Assembly (NCBI GenBank): GCA_942159475.1
Contig: OW804097.1
Span: forward strand, 50,240,986 to 50,304,985
Direction of reading: 5' to 3'
Origin: Sthenelais limicola
Taxonomy: Eukaryota; Annelida; Polychaeta; Phyllodocida; Sigalionidae
Length of the DNA stretch: 64,000 bases
Shown here: piece by piece, positions 1 through 11,532 of the stretch
How positions within the stretch are numbered: the first letter of the stretch is position 1
Layout: each line of letters starts with the position of its first letter
The notes under the pieces: generated by a model
The model's database searches: none
Told to the model about the DNA's origin: nothing
The model's input: only the letters and a program-made list of their open reading frames with translations
Program-made: the position numbers and the translations under genes

Positions 1-959
1 ACCATCTGGGGCTATAATATTACCGACCATTATCTTATCAGATATTTAGGGCCATTAGTAATTGAGAAAGATTAGAGATGACAGACAGCTTGTCCAGTAC
101 TTCTTTCAATTTTTAAAAATCTATGATATACCAAAATAACTTGCCATCCTAAATATTCTACTAAAGAAGAGACAAATATGGGTGATTGAATCATTGCTGT
201 GTGATGTATATTAGCTGTAATAATTAATATTGTGGTCGATTCTCTTAAGGTGATCTTAGAATTGCTCAATTTCTTAAGATTTGCTGTAGATGTTCAATGT
301 AGAAATTCCATTTCTTTCAATACAGCTTCGCGATATGTGGCTATAAATTGCCACATGTTTAATGTCCTCTTGTTATTAGAATAATTTCGAGTAGACTTGT
401 GTTTTATATTTAGACTAAATAGGCTAACTATTTTACTTCTGAGTGTTTCCCACTCAGGTAGTTTCTGCTAGTCCAAAGAGCTAAATTTAGGAGTTACAAT
501 TACTCAAAAATACTATTACCAGAGGTACCAACTTCTATGGGTTTTTTTAAAAACATATTTCATTGGTGAAAATTTCATAAGAGTGATAAGCTCCATTTGC
601 CAACACAAACTGGTTACAATTCTACTTCAATTTGATATCTGATGCTTAAAAAAATCATTACTTCCTTTAATCCACATTATCAACATTTGCTGTAGTAACA
701 ACAATTTCAGCATATATTCACAGACTATTTGCAAGACAATATCACAAAGGCAAAGAATGACTATTTTATCCGAAGTGAGAATAGCAACACCCACTGCTAT
801 CAGAAAATTATATAAAGTGGCAATTTACCTAATTCCATCTGTATGATAAAAATAATATTTTGGGGTAAATTTAGGGCCAGCACATGTTCAAGATGACTGG
901 TTTGTTGGAATTGTCTTTGAAATTTGTGTTTGAATAGGTTGTTCAGGTGGTACTCATAT
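1..959. other. AT-rich non-coding DNA, no gene seen
   Basis: No reading frame longer than about 70 codons, no recognisable domain and no clear repeat was found. This looks like ordinary intergenic or intronic DNA. Confidence 0.5.
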
Positions 960-1535
960 TGCCAAAAATTAAAGCAAGTTTTAAATTTATACAGTGGCTC
1001 AAGAAATCCTGACATTTCTGAAAGTCAATTTTGAGTGAAAGAACCTTCAGAATGCACTATTTGACTCCTAGTATTTTTTTTTTAAATCCAGGGGGGCATA
1101 CCCCTAGACCCCCGCTAGAAGTGCTTAATGCCCATGGCACAATGCTCCCCATGCAATACTGGGATTTATATACTGTGGCTCAAGAAATCTGGACATTTCT
1201 GAAAGTCAATTGTGAGGTAATATTACCTCCAGAATGCACCATTTGATTCATAATTCAAAAAAAATTCCAGACCCCCCCACCCCCCCCCCCCCGTTAAGTG
1301 AAGTAGAAGTGAAAAGCACAAAGCTCCCTACACAATACTAGGAATTATATACACTGTGGCTCAAGAAATCATGACATTTCTAAAAGTCAATTAGGTCAAA
1401 TTACTTCCAGAATACACCATTTGACTCCTAATTTTAAAAAAAATCCTGGGGGCATGCCCCCAGACCCTCTAGAAGTGCTTCTCGCCTTTGGCACAAAGCT
1501 CCTCCCCACACAATTCTAAGATTTACGATCCTCAC
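960..1535 (+). repeat. Diverged tandem repeat with 181-bp period
   Basis: The string GTGGCTCAAGAAATC followed by ACATTTCT.AAAGTCAATT begins at 994, 1175 and 1356, an exact spacing of 181 bp. Each unit also carries a G/C-rich block of the form GGGGGCAT.CCCC.AGACC..CTAGAAGTGCTT (near 1090 and 1447; the middle unit has a C-run near 1270) and a CACAAAGCTCCC-type segment. The fourth unit loses similarity after about 1530. The units differ at many bases, so the array is old. No coding function is apparent. Confidence 0.7.
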
Positions 1536-2641
1536 AGGTTGGCACCTCTGCATGACTAAACCTTTATATGTAGCTTTAACATCATTAGGTTTTGCCGTGA
1601 AAAACGGAAAAACCTTTTTTTCTCTCTCAAAACCCATTTTTTTAAAGAAATGTCACTGGGAGGCCTGTGTATGACATATTATTGCATCTCTTGTGTAAAT
1701 GTTTTCTCCTTAAAAGAACATACCGCACTCAGTACAATGGTACCGCAATAGGTTCTTTTATTAAATAATAACGTACCTGTAGTTCAGAAATATCCCTAGT
1801 ATCTATAACAACCTTGATGGAAGCATTTGAAATGTCCGAAATAGGCTTAATTCAAGATTCATGACTGCCACCATTTTGGGGAATATTACCCACAATCCTC
1901 CTTGATTTTGACGTCATCAAGGCTGATGCCAGTCTTGATTCCGCACCGGCCAAGATAGTGCAAGTGAGCTGTGGGCGTGGTTGGCCCTCTTCTATGGCAG
2001 CCATAGCTGTTCCAGAGGGTCGCTAGAGTAACATGGACAGACATAATAATAGTCAAACATTGTCATAATAATAGTCAAAATGTCTACCGTAGCCACTTCA
2101 GTGCTGTAGAAAGTTCATTTATTTCAGGCCACAGAACCCGATATGATCGTTGATTTACTACAGCCAGGCACAACGTTGGCGGATGATGTCCTGATCTACC
2201 AAGCGCTCATAGATGCTGGGCTCGTAAGACATCTCCATATGACTAGTGAAGGGTAAGTTATAGCTTCAAGGGGTTTCTAAGTGGTCAGTCTATGATCGGA
2301 ATTGAAAGAGGCCCTCCTAACCTAACTGAGGGGAAATACTTCCCTCCAAATCCCAAAATGCCATTATAATCCCATTAGGAACGCCTACTCAGCGTTATCT
2401 CTGACATACCATTCTCTCTGATCTAGGAGGTTCTGAGCCTAGACTGGTTACCGAATATTACCATTCACCCGGAATATTATGACCTGGTACTACTTCGCAA
2501 AGCTGCATTTATACTGGCTAGTTTGACCTATAATTGCATTTCCATGTTGACTTAGGGGCTCTGCTTCACTGTGATATACGTGCATCTCGGTATCTATGGT
2601 AATGAGGTAGAGCTGTCTAGATAATGTAGAGTTACTAATGA
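1536..2641. other. Non-coding, no gene seen
   Basis: No supported gene. A 16-bp string CATAATAATAGTCAAA occurs twice, at 2042 and 2064. A near-palindrome around GACGTCATCAAG lies near 1910. Confidence 0.4.
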
Positions 2642-3050
2642 TGTAACAGACGCAGGAATGTTGTATTCAAGATATGTATCTAAGAGTGCTTTATTGAGCT
2701 AGTTCACATGTTATTTATACAATGACCTAACCAATAGGTGATCTTTAATTGGGTCACATGACCATTAGCCAATGTGGCATTATGTTACATGATTTTAGGG
2801 TCGTGTGCATAATATTACCCAATGAGGCATGGTTGATGGTGCAGTGTGCAAGTACTGTCCAATAGACTATGTCTCATTGGTGCAGTGTGCATAATATTAC
2901 CCAATAGTGGCCTAGGTCTACTTGGTCCCCAGACTGAGTGTCTAGACAGAGTCAGCAGGTGCGATTGGTGCGCCACCTGGTAGGAAGGGATGTAATGTCC
3001 TGACCTGACCTCTGTGGTGTAATATGATAACGATTGGTGCCTCTTATACA
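2642..3050 (-). repeat. Possible solo LTR
   Basis: The stretch begins TGTAACAG and ends TTATACA. Read on the minus strand, its end carries an AATAAA signal followed by a pyrimidine-rich segment ending in TGTTACA, which is the usual layout of the R-U5 end of an LTR. It holds an internal duplicated string GTGTGCATAATATTACCCAAT (2803 and 2886). No target-site duplication was found and the outer (right) boundary is a guess, so another repeat type is possible. Confidence 0.3.
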
Positions 3051-4611
3051 TTCATAACTCTTATGAATATTAATATAATAATTGATTATGGTTATGACAT
3101 GTTATACAATATTATGTATTGTTATGCAATGTTACGTAAGATATGTGAATTAATTAATAAGCAAAAAGGCGCGTATAACATCTGTCTTAAACTACGCTAC
3201 ATATATTGTACTGAATTCTGTCTTTAATTATTTCCAGCACTGTGATTGAAGATGCTGAAAGCCTGGTAGAGGAGGTACACATCGTGGACTGAAAATTTGT
3301 TCCCACCCCCCGGAAGTCCTGAAGTTGGCCAAAACAGATTGTAGCTAGTGAGAGATGTGGAGACGGGCGACAATATACAACATTCTGGTTCTTTCTGTTT
3401 TGTTTTTTTTTTCATTTGTTTAATGAACAGATAAGCCCTGTGTGAAAATATCTCCTAACTCAACTTTATCAACTTAAGGGGCTGTATAGGAATCTCCATT
3501 CATACGGCCCTCAGATGTCAGTCACTGTGTGGAGTCCCATAAAGTCATTAAAGCTCGTCTAAAATCTTGTTTGCGACAGCCGTTAAAGGTAATAATATTC
3601 TGCATTAAAATTGGTGCTGCTGGTTTACTAATGTGTACCTCTACTGGTATGTGTTGTATGTGTTTATGTGTTATGTTCGTGTTGTGATGGTTAAAACGTT
3701 AATGTAGCAGGATGTTAATGAAGACAGACTATTAGATAATGGACAGACCCTGCCAAAGAAGAAAAGCCAATATCTGTACATATCCTAGAAGATACATTGA
3801 ATTTTCTTGTGGACGGTAATTTGGGTTTCTTTGTATTATCGTTCATTTCTTTTTCGCATAATCAAGAAGATCTAGATTCAGTTAAAGAAAATCCCTTGTT
3901 TTACCTTCATCTCTCATAGTTTGACTAGCCTTGGATATTTACGTAGATGCTGGGGTACGGTACTGCGTTTCCTAGAAAGTACTGGAATTTGACAAAACTG
4001 ATATCTAATTATGAAAAACTTAAAACCCCTTGAAAGCCGGTTATACATTACAGTTTATTAGATGAATCTGAGAGCTATTATAATATATTTACGTTGTCGT
4101 GACTGGCTTTTATTTGATACAAATATATGCCTTGGCATTTTGCATTTTGAAGGTGTTAAAGTTTTGCTACAGGTCCTTCTTGCCCAAGCATAGGCTAGGC
4201 TACATCTACTGATCTGAGGTATTTTCAAGCGAAACTTTCATCATTGAGCATGTCTGGGGAGGGGGGATGTTTGCCATGAGATGTTTTTTAGAATATACCT
4301 CTAAGCATGTACATTTGGATCCTAGATTTGGAAGCCGGTTATACCTTGAATGGGGAAGTTTATTAGTAGAATCTGAGAGCTGTTATATACGGTATGTGGT
4401 TAGATGTCTATGTGGTCTTGACCGGCTTTATTTGATGCAAATATGTGCAAGTCAGGCTGATTAGTCTGGTGTGTTATATTCCAGAGAGTAATAATAAACT
4501 TCTGTTTTGAAAATATCTACTTATGTTTCATTCATTCAAATATTTTTTAAAAAATAATTTGGGTTGATCAACAACTACTTACTGGGCAACTCCCCCTATC
4601 ACTATGCGTAC
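3051..4611. other. Non-coding; contains a diverged ~300-bp-spaced duplication
   Basis: No gene is supported. Segments 4034-4136 and 4331-4446 are diverged direct repeats: both contain AAGCCGGTTATACNTT, AATCTGAGAGCT, and TTTGATNCAAATAT in the same order. No protein domain is visible in the short frames here. Confidence 0.45.
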
Positions 4612-4890
4612 GCCTGCCACCGTAATTCGAATTACGGAGATACCTGGGTAGTTCAGCTCATATGTGTTTTCTCTCAATCATAGTTAAATGAATGGTTTAA
4701 TACAAAATCTGAATCGGCAGATATCTTGCAATGTTGTTTAGCAATAGTTTGGTGTGCCTTAATAGGGCAAAAAACTTATTGTTGCTTCATAATCGGTGTT
4801 TGAACAAAATCCATAGTACCACTGTAATTCTGTTTTGTCCGATTCGAGGTACCTCCGTAATTCACTTTTAATACCACTGTAATTCTCTCA
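4612..4890. repeat. MITE-like inverted repeat with perfect 18-bp palindrome
   Basis: CCGTAATTCGAATTACGG at 4620-4637 is a perfect palindrome. AATTACGGAGATACCT (from 4629) is matched in inverted orientation by AGGTACCTCCGTAATT near 4848-4863, giving an inverted-repeat unit of about 240 bp. The string ACTGTAATTC recurs twice nearby. No ORF is present. A small non-autonomous DNA transposon fits, but target duplications were not identified. Confidence 0.35.
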
Positions 4891-5904
4891 AACGAATCAC
4901 TACTGCAGCCTCCCATGGCCATCTTTCGCCATGGCCAAACGTAACCAGTTGCGCAGCTACAGGTGTGTTACTGTAGCCGTCCATGGACACTACATGTAGC
5001 CCTCCATGGAGAGCTTTGTGGAGTCACCCATGGATGCTTTGCATAGGCCGTTTTTTGGACGCTCATTATAGTTAGGGATGTTCATAGTTTGCTTCATTCA
5101 GGTTTAGGGGTTGGGTACTAGTTATTTTGCAATTTTTCTGCCTCTTATGGCCATTTTGAATATGCAACGAATTCTACTGTCATAGAAATCAAATGATAAA
5201 GAAAGCAGATAACAGAAATATTTTGTTGTATTCCTCTTTATTGCATTTGATATCATCATACAATATAGAAATAAATCACCTGTAAACATTGAATGAATCT
5301 TGCGAGCATATGAATGTAATAAATACAATAAAAATATAGACAAACAGAACTTAGTTGTCTGTTATAGAAGACACCAGAATTATGCGAACAAAAATATGAT
5401 GACAATGTACAGGTATATTTAACACCTAAATTTCGCGATTTAATTCACCTCAGTCTATTCGGAATAATATGAATATGCAAATAATTCTTTGGTCAAGATT
5501 TATCAATGATTATTTCCGCCATTTTCCTTTGTTCTTCTATATTGCCTGACCTCCTGGCATTGAATGCGGCCGCTGCAATTTAATGATAATATTTAATTAT
5601 AACATGTGTACAATCTAGTCACACAAGCTAATACGTGGTTTAATTAATTAAGCATGTATCATACTGCAGTGAGGTGGTAGTTGAATATATTTTATGATAT
5701 CATTATATACATATAACAAATCAATCCCTCGATGAATATATTCGTCATCGGGAGGTCTCGGAGACTATTGTGACGTCATGCCTGCACACAACTGCCACGC
5801 CCACCTTCTTGGCGACCAATTCGTTCCAGACACACTTTGGTCTCAATGGTCGCACTGAGCTGACATCTTATCACCGTGAACATTTTTCCGCGGTATGGTT
5901 ATAG
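4891..5904. other. Non-coding, no gene seen
   Basis: Several CCATGG/TCCATGGA strings cluster at 4910-5030 (for example CCTCCATGGAGAG, ACCCATGGATGC) without forming an ORF. The rest is AT-rich with no recognised feature. Confidence 0.4.
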
Positions 5905-6370
5905 GGTCAATGCACCATGAGTGGACCGTTTTCTGTGGCCTGCTGTTCTTATATGCATGCACATTTCATTTTATTTACCTCCTTAATCAATGCTGAGTGT
6001 CATTTACTTGCTGCTGCCATCTAGCGACATCCATGTGGTTGTTAGTTTGATGTCAGGAAATATTTTCCCCTCAATGTTTTTCATCTTTCCAGTGACCCCA
6101 TGCTGTGTCACTTTCAGTGAGAACATTTTTTCAATTGTCCTTGTCCAAATGAGGGCGCTACTTATAAGATTTTGCCAACTGGCGTTTCATGGTACTTTCT
6201 ATGACATGATACTGAATCAAGAATGTTATCTTTCTTAGAAAAAATAATAGTTAGGACAATGTTATTAACCTTTCTTTTGTAATCAGAGAATAAAAATAGC
6301 ATGTCAACGTCACCTTTAGTGGTCCACTCAAGTCACCATGAGTGGTCCACCCATGTCACCATGTGAGCCA
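5905..6370 (+). repeat. Dispersed repeat (inverted relative near 58.0-58.25 kb)
   Basis: Segments such as TCAATGCACCATGA, GACCGTTTTCTGT and ATATGCATGCACATTTCA match the reverse complement of 58.0-58.25 kb in the same order, and GTCCAC..ATGTCACC at the far end is also shared. The two copies are diverged and lie about 52 kb apart. No ORF with a known domain is present. Confidence 0.45.
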
Positions 6371-6735
6371 AACAGGAGATACACACAAAAAATATAAGTG
6401 TGGAATTATTTATTTTTTATTGTGACTTATAGAAAGACCATATATTGAGGCTTAATCAGGGAAAAAATCATTTTGATCCGATCATTTTTCTGTATCGGAA
6501 TGTAAAGAATTTGCATTCTGTAGGTTGGGATCTGACCCAGTTAGCCCCTGATCATGGCCAGACCATGCATGCCACATGTGGCCTGGCCAGGAGGGGAGGG
6601 GGGATGAGCTACTCAGAGCTGACCCCTCCACCCAGCCCGACCTCATTACTGTATCCACTGCTCTGGGTTAATCAAGAGGGGGGAAGGACTAAGAGGGAGT
6701 GGGGGGGGGCAGGCACAAGCCTTGGGATCTAATAT
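6371..6735. other. Non-coding, no gene seen
   Basis: G-rich stretch around 6590-6715; a 95-codon open frame here has no recognisable features. Confidence 0.35.
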
Positions 6736-7036
6736 AGCATTAATACCCGAGGTTTTGGCTGGTTTCCGGTTGTTTGGCCATTTCTCTTCTACTTTTCGTC
6801 ATACCTTCTCTAAACTCGGTATGGACAACCACGTGTTGGTAGAGGATCTCGGGGACGATGAAGAAGAGAGAGACGAGGAGCCTCGAGCGACTAGATCCGG
6901 CCGGAAGATAACCGCCAATCCTAAGTACGCTCAGCCTCAAAAAAATGGCGCCTTGGGGAACATTCGAGGGCGTAGCCCGAGAATTTCCCCAGGCAATAGA
7001 CCACGGAAACCAGCCAAAACCTCGGGTATTAGTGCT
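6736..7036 (+). mobile_element. 301-bp TIR element carrying a copied 5' piece of the adjacent Ngaro ORF1
   Basis: The ends are inverted repeats of about 33 bp: AGCATTAATACCCGAGG... at 6736-6769 and its near-exact reverse complement at 7004-7036. Between them, 6770-6950 is almost identical to 7442-7620, the leader and first codons of the Ngaro ORF1, with a few differences such as CCTCAAAAAAATGG versus CCTCCAAAAAATGG. After the captured piece comes an imperfect hairpin at about 6951-6995 (CCTTGGGGAAC...GGGCGTAGCCC...TTTCCCCAGG), then the right TIR. The layout suggests a non-autonomous DNA transposon that transduplicated retrotransposon sequence. The superfamily is not assigned and no clear target duplication was found. 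Confidence 0.6.
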
Positions 7037-7280
7037 TTTAGATGCTATTTGGTCGGATTCAATTGAGGAATGTGAGAAAATTAAATAAAAACACAGAAAA
7101 TGACAGGTTTTACTTACGAAAATTCAAACGATATATAATTTCACTTTGCCATTGTTATTATCGGAAGTCGAAAAATCCGAGGAAATTATTGCTTTTAGAA
7201 GAGATTTGATGAGATTCCCTTAATGGTAGAGAAAAAACATACACAAACCTTCTTTATTCCATCAAAAAACATCAGCAAAC

Positions 7281-7429
7281 TTCTTCTCTTTCAAGAAATC
7301 GGAAGAGGGGGGCATTGCGCACGCAGAGCTCTCTCCCCCCAGGTGACGTCATATCCTGTTAACGTTCTCGGACGTCGGCGTCTCGTCCTCTCTTTTCTCC
7401 ATCGTTCTTCGATTCAGGCAATTTCACTG
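7281..7429 (+). repeat. Ngaro split direct repeat A1
   Basis: 149 bp starting TTCTTCTCTTTC and ending GGCAATTTCACTG. It matches A2 at 12681-12829 with about four base differences. Confidence 0.9.
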
Positions 7430-7490
7430 TGGTGGAATTTTGTTTGGCCATTTCTCTTCTACTTTTCGTCATACCTTCTCTAAACTCGGT

Positions 7491-8810
7491 ATGGACAACC
7501 ACGTGTTGGTAGAGGATCTCGGGGACGATGAAGAAGAGAGAGACGAGGAGCCTCGAGCGACTAGATCCGGCCGGAAGATAACCGCCAATCCTAAGTACGC
7601 TCAGCCTCCAAAAAATGGCGCGCCAGCCGCCAAGCGCCCACCAGCGAAGGAACCTGCTTCTACGCTTGTGTCACCAAAGAGGAAGAAAGGGGATTCTGAA
7701 TTCGTCAAAAAGACAGATTTTGATGTGATGATGTCCAAGGTGCTAACAGCGATCGGCGAGGTGAAGGAAGCCAGATCCGAGCCAGGTTGGGCCCAGCCAC
7801 GAGAGGCGGCAGTACGCCAAGTCTCGCCCAGCAAGGAGATGGCCGACTTTGCCTCCCGCACGCTGCAGCAGCCACGAGGGACAGTGCAGACTGCGCCTTC
7901 ACAAGTCCCTCATACTTCTTCGACGCCTGGTCAACCGGAGCCCCTAGCTTACTCTGCACCGACACCCATGTCGGCTATGGCCAGCTTTAATCCAGCATAT
8001 TGCCCTGTGGATCCAAATCAGGCCCTGGTTCAACGAAAGGAGCAGCCGTTGGCCCAGATACAACCTATATTTACACCGTCAGCAACTCTACCTCAGCCGT
8101 CCGAGCTCTCGACCATATATAGGGATTCAAACCTCGCCTTCGACGCTCTGGACAGGCAATACCCCTCCGTCGGTGCCCCTCGTGGTATGTTAAAATTTAT
8201 CAAAGCTTTCTCCACTCCGGAAGCAAGTCTGCCCCCTGACATGTATGCAAAGGTCCGACGAGACAAGAGAGAGTTGTCTTTCCCCGAGTATATCTGCGGA
8301 TTGTCTCGCATGATTTCCAAGACCCTGACACCTCACTCGCAACCATATCAGATGCTCCAACATATGGAGGCGATGGCCGAGGACACATCTCTCTTTGACT
8401 GGGAAGGGGTGCGGTCATGGTCGCAATCTTGCCTTGCATTAATAAATGACAACCAAGCTTCGTGGCAAGACACATATAATTTCCAGTTTCAACGCTCTCG
8501 CCTGTGCTGGAACCGTGCTCCAGTAGATTCTGGTTCCTCGTCTTCTTCGACTACCACCTCTGTGCCTTGCCCTGCCTACAACCTGGAAGAGTGCACCAAG
8601 AAGGCCGACCATGAATCAGGATCTGTTCGGTTCATGCATAACTGTGGTTTCTGTTATTACCTCACCAAGGGGAGGCTTTACCCTCATGCAAGCAAGGCCT
8701 GTAATAACAGAGCAAAAATGCCAGACAAAACAGGGAACATGGATCAGAAAAAGAGTGGAAACCAGTGGGTGAGTGGGAAATCGAACAATTCTTCTGATAA
8801 GTCCACTTAA
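7491..8810 (+). CDS. Ngaro ORF1, Gag-like protein
   Basis: The first ATG in the frame is at 7491, 62 bp after repeat A1. It gives a 439-residue protein. The N-terminal third is acidic then basic and low in complexity (DDEEERDEEP, followed by KKRP/KRKKGD-type stretches). A central region of about 150 residues is better folded in character. Near the C-terminus is a Cys/His cluster C-x2-C-x10-H-x4-C (HNCGFC...HASKAC), similar in position to the zinc-binding end of DIRS-order ORF1 proteins. The role is presumably RNA binding and particle formation in the cytoplasm. The stop TAA lies six bases before the ATG of the next ORF and in the same frame, so reinitiation or readthrough could express ORF2. 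The 5' part is duplicated at 6770-6950. Confidence 0.75.
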   Translation: MDNHVLVEDLGDDEEERDEEPRATRSGRKITANPKYAQPPKNGAPAAKRPPAKEPASTLVSPKRKKGDSEFVKKTDFDVMMSKVLTAIGEVKEARSEPGWAQPREAAVRQVSPSKEMADFASRTLQQPRGTVQTAPSQVPHTSSTPGQPEPLAYSAPTPMSAMASFNPAYCPVDPNQALVQRKEQPLAQIQPIFTPSATLPQPSELSTIYRDSNLAFDALDRQYPSVGAPRGMLKFIKAFSTPEASLPPDMYAKVRRDKRELSFPEYICGLSRMISKTLTPHSQPYQMLQHMEAMAEDTSLFDWEGVRSWSQSCLALINDNQASWQDTYNFQFQRSRLCWNRAPVDSGSSSSSTTTSVPCPAYNLEECTKKADHESGSVRFMHNCGFCYYLTKGRLYPHASKACNNRAKMPDKTGNMDQKKSGNQWVSGKSNNSSDKST

Positions 8811-8816
8811 ATTGAC

Positions 8817-11527
8817 ATGCATTTCACTCGACCAGTAAATTTTTCTCCGTGCTCCCCTTGTTATTGTTATTCTGGAAGTACATCTCGGATGTCTACCACT
8901 CTTACAGGAGAGCTCCAAGCGGCTCCGCTCCTCCGCCCCCTCTTCGACAAGCAGGCGGCCCCATCTAATCGGGCAATTCTCCACTCAAGGCCCGGAGGTG
9001 ATACTTTATCTACTGTTTCACAGCAACAACTCACCCTAAATGAGCTTCAGGACAGTGAACTTAATCCCTTGAGCCCGGAATTTAATGTGTGTTCCTCGGT
9101 CGATGTGCCTTCTCTTAATGTTATGCCTTTATCATCGCTCGCTTGCGGCGAGCCTACTTCTCCCCTCACGTTTGAGGATGAAATGTGTTCTTCAGACTTC
9201 ACTGAGTGTTTATTCTCCGATGTTGCTGAGTTAGAGGGCTTAGAAAAACCATGCTCCCCACACAAGGAATATGTTTTTCCCCTCAATCGTTATAACTGGC
9301 CTTTCCCAGCAAGCCTCCAGCTGGATTGTGTTAAAATTTATGAGGCAGTCAGAGCTTACCCGCTGCCGAATATGCTCGGAGCGAAGATTCTCCTCCCATC
9401 AAATCTTGTGCTTAAGAACTGCCATACGATGGACAAAGTGCTACTCGATGGACTCCGCTATGGCTTCCCTCTACAATACACGGGACCTCCGCTTATGACA
9501 CAGGTAATTTTAGATAATCATCTAGATTAGAAATCTTACCCTCTACACGTAATGAACTATGTGACTCTTGAGTGTTCTTTCAATGCATTATCGGGGCCGT
9601 ATAACAACCCCCCATTTACGCCTTGGTGTCATGTGAGTCCCCTGATGTCTCGACCCAAGGGAGACTCAGATAAAAGGAGAATAATAGTTGATTTATCATT
9701 CCCGGAAGGAGGAGTAAACAAGTATATAGAAAAGAATATGTTTAATGGACAGCCTGTTCATCACAAGCTCCCTACTATAAGCGACCTTGTTGCCTCTCTA
9801 CAGCAACAGGGTAAGCAAGTCTTCTTATCTGTTATCGACCTGGAACGGGCATACCGTCAATTTAGTGTCTGCCCTCTCGACTGGCCCCTGCTGGTCATAA
9901 AGTTCGCAGATCTCTTCTATTTTGATAGGGCCCTTTCGTTCGGAGCTAGGGCCAGCTCCTTTGTCATGCAAAGTATAGCAGATTTTATTACGCGTGCCCT
10001 CAAGAAAAGAGGAATTACCTCATATATGTATTTAGATGACATTATACTCATATCAAAGGACAGGGCCTCCGCCCTAGTTGACATGGAGACGACACTCAGT
10101 CTACTGAACTCCTTAGGACTTAACTCATTGAGGACGGGGGCAGTTTACACATATTTTGCCTGGTGGACGGGGGCCCTTTTCCCCCTTTTTGGGCTTCAGG
10201 ACGGGTGTTTAACATGAGGTTTAGTGTATAAAAACACTTTAAGAATATTTTCTTCAAATAATATGTGTCATATGTACATCGTTTAATAGGTGTAAACAGT
10301 TATTGATCATATTTTTTCATAATTTCTAGAATTTGGTCTTCAATAATTAGAATAATGGGTCACAATTGGGTGCAATATGGCGGCAACCTTGCTCCAAATT
10401 CACTTTCCAGCATTTACGTATGTTAGTTATGACGTCATCATTATTGTCTCCATGACAACATACCTATAAAGATATTTCTAGTGTGTTTGTATACATATAT
10501 TTTAAATTTCATCAAAATCCGTTTATTTTTTATTAAGTTATGCCCCCTTCAATTTATATAAAAATATGCTGCCTGCAGGCAGCATCCCGTCCTTAATGGA
10601 GAGGACATCATGCTGCCTGCAGGCAGCATCCCGTCCCCAACGCCATTTTGAAAATGCTGCCTTGAGGCAGCATCCCGTCCTTAATGAGTTAAAATCTCTC
10701 ATAGCAAGACCCAGGGCCCAGCCAGCTCTGTTGTGTGGCTAGGAATTAGAATTGATGTCGAGAGCAATGAGCTCTCCATTCCAGACTCTAAATTACAGGA
10801 AATACTTTCCTGTTTGGCTAAATCTTCTAAACAAAAATCTATGACGACAAGGCAGGCACAGCAGGTAATAGGAAAGATCAACCATCTAGCTAAAGTAGTA
10901 TCTCCAGCTAGAGCATTCATCAACAGGATCCTTGCAGCAATGCGACTAGCAAAAGGTGGTAATGTCATCATCACCAAGTCAGTACTGGCGGACATCAGGT
11001 GGTTCCTGAAGTTTCTACCTCAATATAACGGCAGATTGATAATCCCCTCAACTCAAGTGTCCAGGACAATCTGGGTGGATTCTTCGATCACTGCTGCTGG
11101 AGGAACGGACGGTGTCTCTTGGTTCGCATACAAGTACAATGATAAATATTTATGTTACAACATAAATCATCTCAAGGCAGGTAACTGCCTCGCAGCAGCT
11201 AGGCTGTTCTGTGATACAAAGGACAGTGGAAAAGTTGTGCGAGTGTGTTGTGATAATTCTGCTACAGTTCACTCCCTGTCAGGGGGTAGGGCTCGTGATC
11301 CGAAGTTGGGGGCGTATGCAAGAGCCTTTTGGTTCCTCGCTGCCCAGCTTGAGATTACCTTCACTTTCATTCATATTCCCGGAGTTCTCATGGAGCTCCC
11401 TGATGCTCTCTCAAGAAGCTTCGACTCCGATATACATAAGCTAAATGCCTCTAATATTATTACTCAGAAAGCCCTAAAATCTGTGAAAATGTCCCCTGAC
11501 ATGTATCTCATCTCTGACTTTCTATAG
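8817..11527 (+). pseudogene. Ngaro ORF2: reverse transcriptase-RNase H, interrupted
   Basis: Begins at ATG 8817. A 237-codon N-terminal part runs to an in-frame TAG at 9528-9530. The frame then continues through the RT: VIDLERAYRQF carries the first catalytic Asp and YLDDI the active-site pair (about 10030). At 10120 a TTAA-flanked transposon of 569 bp interrupts the RT. After it the thumb region and a DIRS-type RNase H follow, with WVDSS (about 11070), CDN (about 11245) and IPGVLMELPDALSR (about 11375). The length of the insert accounts exactly for the frame change across it, so it entered a gene that was otherwise in frame here. The TAG and the insert make this copy non-functional. The stop at 11527 is five bases before the recombinase ATG. 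Confidence 0.85.
10124..10692 (+). mobile_element. piggyBac-like non-autonomous DNA transposon (TTAA target)
   Basis: The insert lies between TTAA at 10120-10123 and TTAA at 10689-10692. Its ends are inverted repeats: CTCATTGAGGACGGG on the left and CCCGTCCTTAATGAG on the right. GGACGGG is iterated about three times at the left end. Its complement CCCGTCC is iterated three times at the right, each time joined to the palindrome ATGCTGCCTGCAGGCAGCAT or a variant (near 10567, 10611 and 10653). The TTAA duplication and iterated subterminal sites fit piggyBac-type elements; no transposase is encoded. Confidence 0.75.
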
Positions 11528-11532
11528 GAAGC

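Noticed and set aside
800..6240. Several 60-90 codon frames in the first 6 kb
   Set aside because: AT-rich, no domains, no splice context and no repeat-encoded homology; consistent with chance.
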